A stretch of 64,000 bases of DNA from Oscillospiraceae bacterium CM. GTDB lineage: Bacteria; Bacillota; Clostridia; Oscillospirales; Oscillospiraceae. The position numbers and the translations under genes were made by a program. The DNA lies in contig CP072107.1 in the NCBI GenBank assembly GCA_022870705.1, forward strand, positions 1,672,501-1,736,500, read 5' to 3'. The notes under the pieces are model-generated. The model was not told the DNA's origin. It searched no databases and was given only the letters and a program-made list of their open reading frames with translations. Shown piece by piece: positions 16,912-26,337 of this stretch. How positions within the stretch are numbered: the first letter of the stretch is position 1; the number at the start of each line of letters is the position of its first letter.

Positions 16912-17376
16912 ATGAATATTGGCATCGTCGTTCATTCTCACACCCAAAACACGCTCTCCGTCGGCGAGCGACTGAAAGAGGCGCTTGCCGCCAAGGGGCA
17001 TACCGTTGCGCTCAAACGCGTAATCGCCGTAAACGAGGACCCCACCTCAAACCAGCCCGTTCTTTTAGCCGAAGCACCGGATGTATCTGGTGACGATTAC
17101 GTTATCTTCGGCGCACCTGTCCGCGCCTTTTCAATTTCACCCGTCATGAAGGTCTACCTTCAGCAAATGTCCTCCATAAATGGCAAAAAAGTTGCCTGCT
17201 TTGTCACACAGTATCTGAAAAAACCCTGGATGGGCGGCAACCGGGCGGTCAGACAGATGACACGTCTGGCAGCCTCTTTAAACGGCAGCGTTGTTCATAC
17301 CGGCATCGTCAATTGGACAAGTCCTGCGCGTGACGAGCAGATCGAAACGGTGCTGTCGGAATTCTGTCTGGTCTGA
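16912..17376 (+). CDS. Flavodoxin-like protein
   Basis: 154 residues with the flavodoxin fold: IGIVVHSHTQNT is the phosphate-binding loop for FMN, and YVIFGAPVRAFSISPVMKVYL is the second strand-loop. It probably carries electrons or is an FMN-dependent reductase. The ATG at 16912 is chosen because GAAAGGTG ends eight bases upstream; a TTG at 16894 and an ATG at 16906 are worse placed. It stands alone. Confidence 0.82.
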   Translation: MNIGIVVHSHTQNTLSVGERLKEALAAKGHTVALKRVIAVNEDPTSNQPVLLAEAPDVSGDDYVIFGAPVRAFSISPVMKVYLQQMSSINGKKVACFVTQYLKKPWMGGNRAVRQMTRLAASLNGSVVHTGIVNWTSPARDEQIETVLSEFCLV

Positions 17377-17395
17377 TATTCAAAGCGCAAATGAG

Positions 17396-17440
17396 AGCCC
17401 TTGCCCGGCGCGGCGGCAACCGCTGCTTCGGGCAAGGGCT
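17396..17440. terminator. Hairpin between flavodoxin and nrdG
   Basis: A 12-bp stem (17396-17407 with 17429-17440) encloses a smaller CGGCGG/CCGCTG stem. It lies between convergent genes. There is no clear U-tract. Confidence 0.65.
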
Positions 17441-17456
17441 TATGATTTATTCATGA

Positions 17457-17945
17457 TTAATCAAGCGTCACGGCGCAGCCTGCTTCGAAGCTTTTCGTGA
17501 CATCGACGAGGCGCTGATTTTTACTGCCACGCCATCGGAGGGTGAGACTGCGCTCTGCGAGGACAAATGGCCCGTCTACGAGCACATCGGTCAGCCGGAG
17601 GAGCTTCAAAACTGCCGGGTCAGGGGAAATAATGAGCTCTTCAAAAGTGTATCCGGAGTACACCCAAACGGTGAGACCGGCGTTTTTTGCCACCTCGGCA
17701 ATCGCCGCACAATCGCCCGCCTGAATAAACGGTTCTCCGCCTGAGAGCGTCACGCCGTCCGTTAAAGGGTTTGACAGTAGCTCTTTAATAATCGCTTCGA
17801 CAGGTCTTTCAGTGCCGCCCACGGGGTCATGCGTTTCGGGATTGTGGCAGCCGGGGCAGTGATGGGGGCAACCCTGCGTGAACACCACATAGCGGAGGCC
17901 AGGCCCGTCGACAATCGACTCCTGAACTGTTCCGGCGATACGCAT
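17457..17945 (-). CDS. nrdG: Anaerobic ribonucleotide reductase activating protein
   Basis: 162 residues, a radical-SAM enzyme. CPHHCPGC is the CxxxCxxC that binds the 4Fe-4S cluster, and TLSGGEP is the SAM-binding GGE motif. It generates the glycyl radical on NrdD. GGAGGCC precedes the ATG. It is downstream of nrdD on the same strand, 85 bases away, and presumably co-transcribed. Confidence 0.96.
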   Translation of the reverse strand: MRIAGTVQESIVDGPGLRYVVFTQGCPHHCPGCHNPETHDPVGGTERPVEAIIKELLSNPLTDGVTLSGGEPFIQAGDCAAIAEVAKNAGLTVWVYSGYTFEELIISPDPAVLKLLRLTDVLVDGPFVLAERSLTLRWRGSKNQRLVDVTKSFEAGCAVTLD

Positions 17946-17998
17946 AAAAGGCCTCCGTTTCTAGACAGGATCGTCAGGAGCGGTACAAGCTGCGCCAC

Positions 17999-18020
17999 GG
18001 GGCGATGTGGGCATCGCCCC
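17999..18020. repeat. GC-rich palindrome in the nrdD-nrdG spacer
   Basis: GGGGCGATG (17999-18007) pairs with CATCGCCCC (18012-18020) around TGGG. It resembles dispersed intergenic palindromes, but no second copy is in this window. It may adjust nrdG expression or mRNA stability. Confidence 0.5.
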
Positions 18021-18030
18021 CTACTGAGCG

Positions 18031-20367
18031 TTACGTTAAGCTGCAGCCGTGCTTGACGCGCTCGGCCTCCTCGGCACGCTTGCCATTGTTGAAGCGATCC
18101 AGCGTCCCGACGAGATAACCGGTGATGCGCCGGATGCGCTCAAAGCCGACGGCTTCCGCGCTCTCCGTCCGGCCGCAGTGGGGGCACTCGTCCTTGATGA
18201 TGCCCGTATAGCCGCAGACGGGGTCACGGTCAACCGGGTGGTTGATGGACCCGTAACCGACGCCGCATTTCTGCATATAACGGATAATTTTTTCAAACGC
18301 CTCAAGATTTTCCATGGGGTCGCCGTCCATCTCGATGTAACTGATGTGCCCGGCATTTGTCAGGGCGTGATACGGCGCTTCAAGGCGGATTTTATCAAAG
18401 GCGCTGATCGGGAAATAAACGGGGATGTGGAAGCTGTTCGTATAGTAATCTCTGTCTGTGATGCCGGGGATGACGCCGAACTTCTTTTTATCCAGCTTGA
18501 CAAAGCGGCCGGACAGGCCCTCTGCGGGCGTAGCAATCAAAGAGAAGTTCAAATGCCGCTTGCGGCTTTCGGCGTCGCACCGGGCACGCATATGGCTGAC
18601 GATCTCGAGGCCGAGATTCTGCGCCCGCTCACTTTGGCCGTGGTGCTCCCCGATGAGGGCGACAAGCGTTTCGGCCAGGCCGATAAAGCCGATGGTCAGT
18701 GTGCCGTGTTTAATAACTTCACGCACCTCATCATTCCAGCCGAGCTTGTCACTGTCGACCCAGACGCCCTGCCCCATCAAAAACGGGTAGTTATACACAT
18801 GTTTGCGGGCTTGGATTTCAAAGCGCTCTAAAAGCTGATCGACAACGAGCGTCAGCTTGGCATCGAGGTCCTCAAAAAAGCGCCCAAGGTCACCCTTGGC
18901 CTTGATGGCCAGCCGCGGCAGATTAATAGACGTAAACGACAGATTGCCGCGCCCGCTGCAGAATTCCTGCTCGGGGTCAAAAACGTTGGAGATGACGCGC
19001 GTGCGGCAGCCCATGTAGGCAATTTCCGTTTCAGGGCAGCCTTCCTTATAGTATTTGAGGTTATATGGCGCGTCCACAAACGAGAAGTTCGGGAACAGGC
19101 GCTTGGCCGAACAACGGCAGGCCAATTGGAACAGGTCGTAATTCGGCTCGCCGGGGTTTAAGTTGACGCCGTCCTTGACACGGAAAATCTGGATTGGGAA
19201 AATCGGCGTTTCGCCGTTGCCGAGGCCAGCCTCTGTGGCGAGCATGACGTTTTTCATGACCATGCGGCCCTCGGGCGACGTGTCCATCCCGTAGTTGATG
19301 GAGGAAAACGGCGTCTGCGCGCCGGCGCGCGAGTGCATCGTGTTGAGGTTGTGGATAAAAGCCTCCATCGCCTGATAGGTCGCCCGGTCGGTCTCTTTCT
19401 CGGCATAGCGGAGCGCCAGCTGCTGCGCCTTCTGCATGCCGTCGGCGTCGCCGAACCGGTCGACAAGGAGCGGGAGCTCTGCCGCGAGATACGATGCGTT
19501 GTTTTCAAGCGTCGGCACAAGGCCCGTTTGCGCCAGGACAGCGGCGACAATCTCCTTGACGTCGTTTTCAATATCCTCCGTCAGGCCTTTCCAGAGCATA
19601 ATCGCTTTGGCGAGGTTCTGGCGGTAAAGACGGATGTACGTCTTCTTGACGCCTTCGGCCATTCCGTAGTCAAAATTGACGATGCTCTGCCCGCCGTGCT
19701 GGTCGTTTTGGTTAGACTGAATGGCGATACAGCCAAGCGCCGAATAGGAGGCGATGTCGTTTGGTTCGCGCAGCGTCCCATGGCCGGTTGAAAAACCGCC
19801 CTTAAAGAGCTTTGTGATGTCAATCTGTGTACACGTCGTCGTCAGCGTCAAAAAGTCAAGGTCGTGTATATGGATGTCCCCATCCGTATGGGCTTTGGCA
19901 TGATCGGGGTTTAAGACAAACATGTTATAGAACTGCTTGGCCCCCTCGGAGCCGTACTTGAGCATGACGCCCATGGCCGTATCGCCGTCGATATTGGCAT
20001 TTTCGCGCTTAACGTCTGAGTCGCGCGCGTCGGCATATGTGATCTCCTCATACGTCTGCATCAGGCGCGTATTCATCTGGCGGCGGCGGCTGCGCTGGTC
20101 CCGGTAAAGAATATAGGCCTTTGCCGTCGTCACAAAGCCGTTATCCATTAAAACCTTTTCGACGATATCCTGAATATGCTCGACGTCGGGCGCTTCGTTA
20201 CCCTCGACCTCGAGAATCGATAACACTTCGTTGGCAAGCTCGGTCGCCGTCCCGTTGCTGTCGGGTCTGTAGGTCGCGTCAAACGCCTTTCTGACAGCCT
20301 CCGCAATCTTGGCGACGTCGAACGGTACTGTCCTCCCGTCTCTCTTTTTAATGCTCGTCACTGGCAT
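18031..20367 (-). CDS. nrdD: Anaerobic ribonucleoside-triphosphate reductase
   Basis: 778 residues, a class III reductase that makes dNTPs without oxygen. An ATP-cone (KKRDGRTVPFDVAKIAEAV) at the N-terminus senses ATP/dATP. The C-terminus has zinc-site cysteines (VCGYTGIIKDECPHCGR) and the glycyl-radical loop RITGYLVGTLDRFNNGK. Only three zinc-site cysteines are obvious in this segment. GGGTGAG precedes the ATG. Upstream lie a promoter and a NrdR-like box. It is coupled with nrdG downstream. Confidence 0.97.
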   Translation of the reverse strand: MPVTSIKKRDGRTVPFDVAKIAEAVRKAFDATYRPDSNGTATELANEVLSILEVEGNEAPDVEHIQDIVEKVLMDNGFVTTAKAYILYRDQRSRRRQMNTRLMQTYEEITYADARDSDVKRENANIDGDTAMGVMLKYGSEGAKQFYNMFVLNPDHAKAHTDGDIHIHDLDFLTLTTTCTQIDITKLFKGGFSTGHGTLREPNDIASYSALGCIAIQSNQNDQHGGQSIVNFDYGMAEGVKKTYIRLYRQNLAKAIMLWKGLTEDIENDVKEIVAAVLAQTGLVPTLENNASYLAAELPLLVDRFGDADGMQKAQQLALRYAEKETDRATYQAMEAFIHNLNTMHSRAGAQTPFSSINYGMDTSPEGRMVMKNVMLATEAGLGNGETPIFPIQIFRVKDGVNLNPGEPNYDLFQLACRCSAKRLFPNFSFVDAPYNLKYYKEGCPETEIAYMGCRTRVISNVFDPEQEFCSGRGNLSFTSINLPRLAIKAKGDLGRFFEDLDAKLTLVVDQLLERFEIQARKHVYNYPFLMGQGVWVDSDKLGWNDEVREVIKHGTLTIGFIGLAETLVALIGEHHGQSERAQNLGLEIVSHMRARCDAESRKRHLNFSLIATPAEGLSGRFVKLDKKKFGVIPGITDRDYYTNSFHIPVYFPISAFDKIRLEAPYHALTNAGHISYIEMDGDPMENLEAFEKIIRYMQKCGVGYGSINHPVDRDPVCGYTGIIKDECPHCGRTESAEAVGFERIRRITGYLVGTLDRFNNGKRAEEAERVKHGCSLT

Positions 20368-20403
20368 ACCCGCTCACCCTTTCTCTGAATCAAAAACGCC
20401 TAA

Positions 20404-20419
20404 CCACTACATATAGTGT
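20404..20419. promoter_or_regulatory. NrdR box
   Basis: On the minus strand this reads ACACTATATGTAGTGG, very close to the NrdR box (ACACWATATWTWGTGT type). It lies just downstream of the nrdD -10, where bound NrdR would repress. A second, properly phased box was not found. Confidence 0.65.
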
Positions 20420-20442
20420 GTCCGCGTCCTTTGGTGAGTATA

Positions 20443-20471
20443 ATAATACAACTTGTGGGGCGCTCCGTCAA
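20443..20471 (-). promoter_or_regulatory. Promoter of nrdD-nrdG
   Basis: Read on the minus strand: TTGACG (20466-20471), a 17-base spacer, TATTAT (20443-20448). The NrdR box follows downstream. Confidence 0.68.
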
Positions 20472-20579
20472 GACAAAATTATTAAATTTGACCGATTTCG
20501 TCTGAAAAAGTGATACAAAAGCCTATATCCCCTGTCTTTTCAAGCCTTGCTTTCTTTCAAACTGTTGGGCAATACCGAA

Positions 20580-21129
20580 TCAGCTGTTTATTCGCAGCAC
20601 AGCTTTAATAGCCTGGCCATATTTACCATGAAGGGCTTTGACGTATAAAAACGCGCCAAGCGGTAAAAGGGCCATATACTGCATGATGTGAAGAAGAAAA
20701 CTGACTGAGAGCGCGTCACTCTTGTCGACGCCGAGCCCGGCGAGGCCGATAACCAAGAAGGCCAATATAAACGTATAGCAGAATCCACATGGCCTGAAGC
20801 ATCGTTTTATCCGTTATATGCGCAAAAGGAATTGTCAAGGCGGATATCACAACAACGACAACGCTGTCCGACAAGGTTGAAATAATGGTGAGTTTTGTCC
20901 GGCGCTTGACGGAAAAATTTGACGGGAAGAAGGCCATACGCAGTCCTTCACCCGCGTGGAACGGCAGGATCATATTAAACGCATGCCCCAGCGCGATAAC
21001 TTCCAGCGACACCATGTCGTCCATTTCCGGCTCGATGCCCCTAGAATAAGCCAGACCACGAATGTAGTTGGAAAACATATAAATTTGATGAGGCATTAAA
21101 AATCTCAGTATATCAACGCGATCATCCAT
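20580..21129 (-). pseudogene. LPG-synthase-type TM protein (UPF0104), frameshifted and short
   Basis: The reading frame starts at 21129, overlapping the stop of the upstream gene by eight bases (ATGGATGA). It encodes the family motif ALGHAFNMILPFHAGEGLR. Around 20766-20785 the hydrophobic sequence jumps to another frame (from ILLYVYIG to AFLVIGLAGLGVDKSDA) and continues to a stop at 20580. Even rejoined it is only ~183 residues, against ~300 for the family, so it is probably decayed and not just mis-sequenced. Intact members are lipid flippase-like membrane proteins. Confidence 0.72.
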
Positions 21130-21760
21130 CGGCATGTACCGCGAGCGAGGCGATATACGCTTCCTCCGGTAGCGTCAGCATGGCTGTCATAAACGGGGCT
21201 TGTATGACGGTATCGGCCATCGCGCCGTCATGAAAAGCGCGCGCAAAGAATATGTCAAGCGGCGCGGGTCGGCGGACGAGGACCCCGCCGCGCGCCGGGA
21301 GGAAGACAAAGCGCTCTAACGCCCGGGCAGCAGCGGCAGAGCGGGCAAGGGCCTGCCCCGCCTTGACAGACAACCCGGCGCGCCGCGCGCAAAAGGCCAA
21401 GGCGTCGTCATCCGGGGGGTTGCAGAAGAGGGGCCGGGCGGCATTTATTCGGCAAGCGCCATTCTCATCAAGAAATAGGCAGGGAAAATCACCGCCTGAG
21501 GCGGCGCGCGACAAGGCTGTATCGATCACTTTTTGACATTCTTCCCCATCCCAATGACGGACGATATGGTCAAAAATCCGTACAAATTCCACTTCGGAGA
21601 CGAGAAAGCCATTAGGGCGGCATTGCTGCCCGGTTATACTCGGTGTCCCCTTTTGTAGGCGGTATAGCCGCGCGACGATGCTTTTTGGGTGAATATGATT
21701 GTGGCAGTCCGCGTGGCTTCTCCCGCTTCCACAGAAGCAGCATCCCTCGTCATTCATCAT
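21122..21760 (-). CDS. Cys-rich protein, YkgJ-like cluster with SEC-C-like N-terminus
   Basis: 212 residues. CCFCGSGRSHADCH at the start resembles a SEC-C zinc motif. Later PCLFLDENGACRINAARPLFC matches the YkgJ/UPF0153 metal-binding cysteine cluster. The remainder is Ala/Arg-rich. AAAGGAG precedes the ATG. The 3' end overlaps the decayed TM gene, and the 5' end overlaps the MFS gene by 11 bases, so the three were one operon. The role is unknown; metal or Fe-S binding is likely. Confidence 0.7.
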   Translation of the reverse strand: MMNDEGCCFCGSGRSHADCHNHIHPKSIVARLYRLQKGTPSITGQQCRPNGFLVSEVEFVRIFDHIVRHWDGEECQKVIDTALSRAASGGDFPCLFLDENGACRINAARPLFCNPPDDDALAFCARRAGLSVKAGQALARSAAAARALERFVFLPARGGVLVRRPAPLDIFFARAFHDGAMADTVIQAPFMTAMLTLPEEAYIASLAVHADG

Positions 21761-23000
21761 ATCCGCTCCTTTCTTCAGGCGCTATCACGCCGTGATGCTT
21801 CTGCCCCCCGTCATCCGCCTGCCACGCCAGCAGCAAGAAGGCTGCCGCTAGTAACAGCGCCGCACTCGAGATGAAAACGGCGGCTGGCGGGAAAAAAACG
21901 AGCAGAAGCGTCGCCGCGCCGATGCCGATCAGTTTGGATGCGCTGGAAACAAGATCCCGCGCGCCCGTCACGCGTGCGGCATACCGCTTATCGGCCGACG
22001 ATAAAAGCCGCGTCGTCAGAAGTGTCCCCGCGAGGGATGCAAACAGGCCTTCCGCGGCGGCGAGTATTAAAATCCGGGCGAGGCTCCCCGTCAGCCCGTA
22101 CAAATACCAGACGAGCGCGATAACTGGCAGAAAAAGCGTAACCTTCAAAAGGGGATTTTTATCAAAATAGTTCTTATACCGCAGCAGGAGGAGCATAGCA
22201 AACAGATTCATACCGTAGAGCACGGAAAGTAAAAGACCCCAGTAGCGGCTTGTGACGCGCAAAACATCAAAGGCGTAGGCGTAAAAGGCAATATTGACGG
22301 CCACTGTTCCGACGTCAAGAGCGGCAACGAGCGCCAAAACGCGGCGGAGCTCTGGTGACCGCAGGCAGATTATGATGCCTTCTGCCATCGCGCCGAACGG
22401 CCGGACACGCTTTTGTGAAACGGGCGGTGCTTGACGCGGCAGCTTGAGAAGCAGCAGCGCTGAGAGCCAATAGAAGGCTCCGCTTATGACAAAGGCCGCC
22501 ATCACCCCGAACGTGTGGACGAACAGGCCTGTGAGCATTGGCACAAGGAGATTGACGCTGCCGCTTCCCCCTGTCAGAAGGGCACTCCCGCGGAGGAGCT
22601 CGCCCTCTGTCATGAGGCCTCTGAAAAGCTTGCTGCGGGCCGGGCTGTAAAAAACGTCAAGAAAGCTCACGACCAGCATGACAAAGAGCGTCGCACCCGC
22701 CGTTTTCGAAAAGGCAAATATAAGAACAAACACGCCGCGCAGAACATCAAAGAAAATGAGCAGCAGCCGCGATGAAAAACGGTCGCCGATGCGCCCGGCC
22801 AGCAGTGAGACAATAACGCCCGGTATGGGTGCCGTGACGACGCCGAGACCTGTATAAAATCCGGAATTCGTCTGCGTTACTAAAAGGCGCGATAAGGCAA
22901 TAAGCTGAATGCAGGCGGCGCTGGCAACAGCCGTCTGGCTCAGAAAAAAAGGTGCAAATGATTGGCCCGGCCAGATTTTAAACGATTGTTTGAACTCCAT
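21750..23000 (-). CDS. MFS transporter
   Basis: 416 residues with about 12 hydrophobic segments. The loop after helix 2 (LAGRIGDRFSSRLLL) is the major facilitator signature. It resembles drug-exporter-like MFS proteins of Firmicutes; the substrate is not predictable. GGAGGC precedes the ATG. It is first in the run with the YkgJ-like gene and the decayed TM gene. Confidence 0.85.
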   Translation of the reverse strand: MEFKQSFKIWPGQSFAPFFLSQTAVASAACIQLIALSRLLVTQTNSGFYTGLGVVTAPIPGVIVSLLAGRIGDRFSSRLLLIFFDVLRGVFVLIFAFSKTAGATLFVMLVVSFLDVFYSPARSKLFRGLMTEGELLRGSALLTGGSGSVNLLVPMLTGLFVHTFGVMAAFVISGAFYWLSALLLLKLPRQAPPVSQKRVRPFGAMAEGIIICLRSPELRRVLALVAALDVGTVAVNIAFYAYAFDVLRVTSRYWGLLLSVLYGMNLFAMLLLLRYKNYFDKNPLLKVTLFLPVIALVWYLYGLTGSLARILILAAAEGLFASLAGTLLTTRLLSSADKRYAARVTGARDLVSSASKLIGIGAATLLLVFFPPAAVFISSAALLLAAAFLLLAWQADDGGQKHHGVIAPEERSGYDE

Positions 23001-23157
23001 GGCCGTGCCTCCATTGTTTGTCTATCTAATCATATGAGTGTATTTTCATTAAAAAAACCGCTTTGCGCAAACAGCGCCGTCAAATGACAGATATTGTCTT
23101 TATATTTGAAAACACTGCGGCGCAAACTGGAGGTGATCATATAATTAAGGTGACATC

Positions 23158-24252
23158 ATGTTTAAAAAATTTGTTACGCTGCTGCTGATGCTTCTTTTTC
23201 TCCCTGCGCTGCCGACCGCCGCCATCTCCGCCAAGGGGTATGCACTAATTGAAATGACGACCGGGCGGCTTGTGACGGGGCAGAATGTAGATGTAAAGCT
23301 CCCCATGGCCTCGACAACGAAAATTATGACAGGCCTTTTAGCCTGTGAGTCCGGCATGTTTGACATGGTGGTAACGGTGCCGCCCGAAGCCGCGCGTGTT
23401 GAGGGGTCCTCCATCTATCTTCAGCCCGGTGAAAAGCTGACGCTGCGCGAGCTTACTTACGGCCTTTTGCTGGAATCCGGCAATGATGCCGCCACGGCCG
23501 TTGCGATTGCGCTGGGCGGCACAGTCGACGGCTTTGCCGCTATGATGAATGAAAAGGCCGCCGAGCTTGGTCTTCAAAACACACATTTTATGAACCCATC
23601 CGGCCTTGACGGCGCCGAGCATTATACGACGGCGCTCGATTTGGCACGCCTCGGCGCGGCAGCAATGAAAAATGATGACTTCAAAAAAATCGTCTCAACC
23701 TACAAAACGCGTATCCCATATAACGGCATCGAAAACGGCCGCCTGCTGATTAATCACAACGAAATGCTCAATATTTATGACGGCGCGATGGGTATTAAAA
23801 CAGGGTACACAAAAAAAAGCGGCCGCTGCCTCGTCACCTGCGCCGCCCGCGATGGCGTCACGCTCGTGGCAGCAACGCTGAATGGGCATGACGACTGGGG
23901 CGATCACACGGCGCTGTTAAACGAGGGTTTTAAAAAGCTGAGAAACGTCCGCCTTTTTGCCGCGAGACCTGTTTTGACGGCAGCCGTTGCGGGCGGTGCG
24001 TGCGACAGCGTTCGGGTGACGAGCCGTGACAACCCGACGGCCGCTTTGGCGAGTGCGGAGGTCTCGCACATTCAAATGCACCTGTCCATGCGGCGTTTTA
24101 CGTATGCGCCAATTGTCAAGGGGCAGAAGATGGGTGAAATCGTCTGGACGCTGAATGGCGATATTGTGGCGCGCGCCGAGCTTATCGCCCTCGACTCTGT
24201 CGCATCGGAAAAGCCGAACCGTCTGAAGGGCTTTTTAAAGGCGATCTTTTAA
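23158..24252 (+). CDS. dacF: D-alanyl-D-alanine carboxypeptidase (PBP5/DacF type)
   Basis: 364 residues. A signal peptide (residues ~1-25) precedes a penicillin-binding peptidase S11 domain. The catalytic motifs are SxxK in MASTTKIMTG, SxN in LESGNDAA and KTG in GIKTGYTKKSG. A PBP5-type C-terminal domain follows. It removes the terminal D-Ala from peptidoglycan stem peptides outside the membrane. Paralogues include DacB and DacF, so the symbol is approximate. It begins a + strand run of wall enzymes. Confidence 0.9.
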   Translation: MFKKFVTLLLMLLFLPALPTAAISAKGYALIEMTTGRLVTGQNVDVKLPMASTTKIMTGLLACESGMFDMVVTVPPEAARVEGSSIYLQPGEKLTLRELTYGLLLESGNDAATAVAIALGGTVDGFAAMMNEKAAELGLQNTHFMNPSGLDGAEHYTTALDLARLGAAAMKNDDFKKIVSTYKTRIPYNGIENGRLLINHNEMLNIYDGAMGIKTGYTKKSGRCLVTCAARDGVTLVAATLNGHDDWGDHTALLNEGFKKLRNVRLFAARPVLTAAVAGGACDSVRVTSRDNPTAALASAEVSHIQMHLSMRRFTYAPIVKGQKMGEIVWTLNGDIVARAELIALDSVASEKPNRLKGFLKAIF

Positions 24253-24263
24253 CAGCGGAGGAG

Positions 24264-24977
24264 GTGCTCATCATCAGGCGGTTTCATAAGTTCTTGCGAC
24301 TGTTTTTCGCGGCAGCATCCGTCGTTATTTTATTGACGGCGGCAGTCAGCGCCGCCGTCAGAATTGTCGTACCGGAGAAGGGCACCTTTCTCCTCGTCGA
24401 TCTTGATACATGCCGTCTGACGGTGTACGTGGACGGCGTCATCATTGAAACATTTCCCGTCTCCGGCGGTCAGCCTCAATCCCCGTCGCCTGTCGGGACG
24501 TGGATGGTAACAGAAATCGCCGATTGGGGCGAAGGCTTCGGCGGCAGCTGGATCGGCCTAAACGTGCCGTGGGGCCAATACGGCATCCACGGGACAATTG
24601 AACCATGGAGTCTCGGTGCCTATAACGCCTCAAAGGGCTGCATCCGTATGCATAACGACGATGTCGCCATCGTAAAAAATCTTGTGACCCTGGGTACAAT
24701 TGTGCATATTAAATTTGATGGGATGCCTTTTCGCGCCATGGAAAGCGGCATGATTGGCAGCGATGTTTTCAGCGTCCAGCAGACGCTCCATCAGCTTGGG
24801 TATTATCCCGCCGCTGCCGACGGCGTCTTCGGCGACGTCACGGAAAACGCCGTCCGCGCTTTTCAGAAAATAAATCACCTAGCGGTGGACGGCATTGTCG
24901 GCCGCCGGACATACGAGAAGCTCGTGCGACTGTCTAAGGAACAAAAAAACAGTCCCGTTTTGATCCCGGCGCAATAA
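24264..24977 (+). CDS. L,D-transpeptidase with peptidoglycan-binding domain
   Basis: 237 residues. A signal/anchor segment (residues ~12-35) precedes a YkuD domain with the catalytic signature HGT...SKGCIRM (Cys nucleophile). A C-terminal PG_binding_1 repeat follows (VQQTLHQLGYYPAAADGVFG). It forms 3-3 cross-links or attaches groups to peptidoglycan. The start is GTG at 24264; the ribosome site is unusually close, so a nearby alternative start is possible. It lies 11 bases after dacF. Confidence 0.9.
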   Translation: MLIIRRFHKFLRLFFAAASVVILLTAAVSAAVRIVVPEKGTFLLVDLDTCRLTVYVDGVIIETFPVSGGQPQSPSPVGTWMVTEIADWGEGFGGSWIGLNVPWGQYGIHGTIEPWSLGAYNASKGCIRMHNDDVAIVKNLVTLGTIVHIKFDGMPFRAMESGMIGSDVFSVQQTLHQLGYYPAAADGVFGDVTENAVRAFQKINHLAVDGIVGRRTYEKLVRLSKEQKNSPVLIPAQ

Positions 24978-25003
24978 AATATAGTACTTTATGAAAAGCT
25001 GGG

Positions 25004-26281
25004 ATGCATATGGAAACACTATTAATCGGCTCGACGGGCCCGAACGTCAAGCTAATCCAGAGTCTTTTAAACAGGATTGGCTACGACGCAGGGCCTGTAG
25101 ACGGTGACTTTGGGTCGCGGACAAAGCAGGCGGTTGCCGCTTTTCAGCGGAACAACGGCCTGACACCGGACGGCATCGTCGGCCCGCGGACGTGGGCGCT
25201 GTTTGAGCCGCTTTTACTGGGGTATGATGTGTACACCGTCCGACCGGGTGATACGCTCTATGCCATTGCGCGGCGTTATTACACAACGGTTCAGGCCATC
25301 GAAACGGCAAACCCCGGCGTCGTGCCGACGGCGCTCACCATTGGACAGCGCCTGACCGTGCCGTTCGGCATCGACGTTGTCTTTACCGATATCGACTATA
25401 CATATGAAATTATGGAGCGACAAATCCGCGGCCTGCGCGCGCGGTATCCCTTTCTGGAGGTCGGCGTTATCGGCCAGAGCGTCATGGGCAAAAACCTTTA
25501 CGTCATTCGCCTTGGGCGCGGGACAAATGAAGTCTCATACAACGCGTCGCACCACGCCAACGAATGGATTACGACGCCGCTTCTTATGAAGTTTATTGAA
25601 AACTTCTCAAAGGCGTTTGCCGTCGGCGGCAGGCTGGGCAGTTACAGCACAACGGATATCTGGCGCCGTGCGAGTCTCTACATCGTCCCAATGGTCAATC
25701 CAGACGGCGTCAACATGGTTACCTACTGGCCCAATTATCCGGACCCGGCCTATACACAGGCGGCGCAGCTCAACAAAACCGGCTTGCCGATTCCACGCGT
25801 CTGGAAAGCAAACATCCGCGGCACCGACTTAAATCTCAATTACCCGGCCGACTGGGATAAGGAGCACGAGCTGGAGCTGGAGCAGGGCATTACAGGCCCA
25901 GCCCCGCGCGACTACGGCGGGCCTTACCCGCTGTCCGAGCCGGAGTCGGCGGCTATGGTTAATTTCACGCGGCAACACAATTTCCGCCTTGTGATCGCCT
26001 ACCACACACAAGGCGAGGTCATCTATTACCAATATCAGAACCTGCAGCCGCCAGAGTCGACAACGATTGCGCAGCTCTTTGGGCGTGTGAGCGGCTACGA
26101 TATATCCGAAAACCCCGGGGAGGCCTCCTACGCGGGGTATAAAGACTGGTTTATCCAGGACTTCAGACGGCCGGGCTTCACCGTTGAAGTCGGCCGCGGC
26201 TCAAATCCCGTCCCCGTGACGCAGCTGCCCGTCATTTACGGTCAAAACGAGGAAATTTTGCTGTTGGGCGGGATCGTCTGA
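25004..26281 (+). CDS. M14 carboxypeptidase (gamma-D-glutamyl-diamino acid endopeptidase type)
   Basis: 425 residues. Domain order is a PG_binding_1 repeat (residues ~8-70), LysM (YTVRPGDTLYAIARRYY) and an M14 zinc carboxypeptidase. Zinc ligands are HHANE and the H in AYHTQGE, and the catalytic Glu lies in FTVEVGRG. This architecture matches enzymes that cut the D-Glu/meso-DAP bond of peptidoglycan, often in sporulation or germination. It has no signal peptide, which fits secretion into the forespore or inner coat, or non-classical export. An ATG at 25010 is an equally good start. Confidence 0.9.
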   Translation: MHMETLLIGSTGPNVKLIQSLLNRIGYDAGPVDGDFGSRTKQAVAAFQRNNGLTPDGIVGPRTWALFEPLLLGYDVYTVRPGDTLYAIARRYYTTVQAIETANPGVVPTALTIGQRLTVPFGIDVVFTDIDYTYEIMERQIRGLRARYPFLEVGVIGQSVMGKNLYVIRLGRGTNEVSYNASHHANEWITTPLLMKFIENFSKAFAVGGRLGSYSTTDIWRRASLYIVPMVNPDGVNMVTYWPNYPDPAYTQAAQLNKTGLPIPRVWKANIRGTDLNLNYPADWDKEHELELEQGITGPAPRDYGGPYPLSEPESAAMVNFTRQHNFRLVIAYHTQGEVIYYQYQNLQPPESTTIAQLFGRVSGYDISENPGEASYAGYKDWFIQDFRRPGFTVEVGRGSNPVPVTQLPVIYGQNEEILLLGGIV

Positions 26282-26301
26282 CGGTGCCTTCAACGCGCAA
26301 G

Positions 26302-26336
26302 AAGCGCGCCGTCATTTCAACGGCGCGCTTTGCTTT
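26302..26336. terminator. Bidirectional terminator
   Basis: An 11-bp stem (AAGCGCGCCGT at 26302-26312 with 26320-26330) lies between convergent genes. T-rich sequence follows on the + side. Confidence 0.8.
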
Positions 26337-26337
26337 G

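Noticed and set aside
20443-20458. Possible second NrdR box before nrdD
   Set aside because: Only about half of the bases fit and the centre-to-centre distance (~39) does not match the usual spacing.
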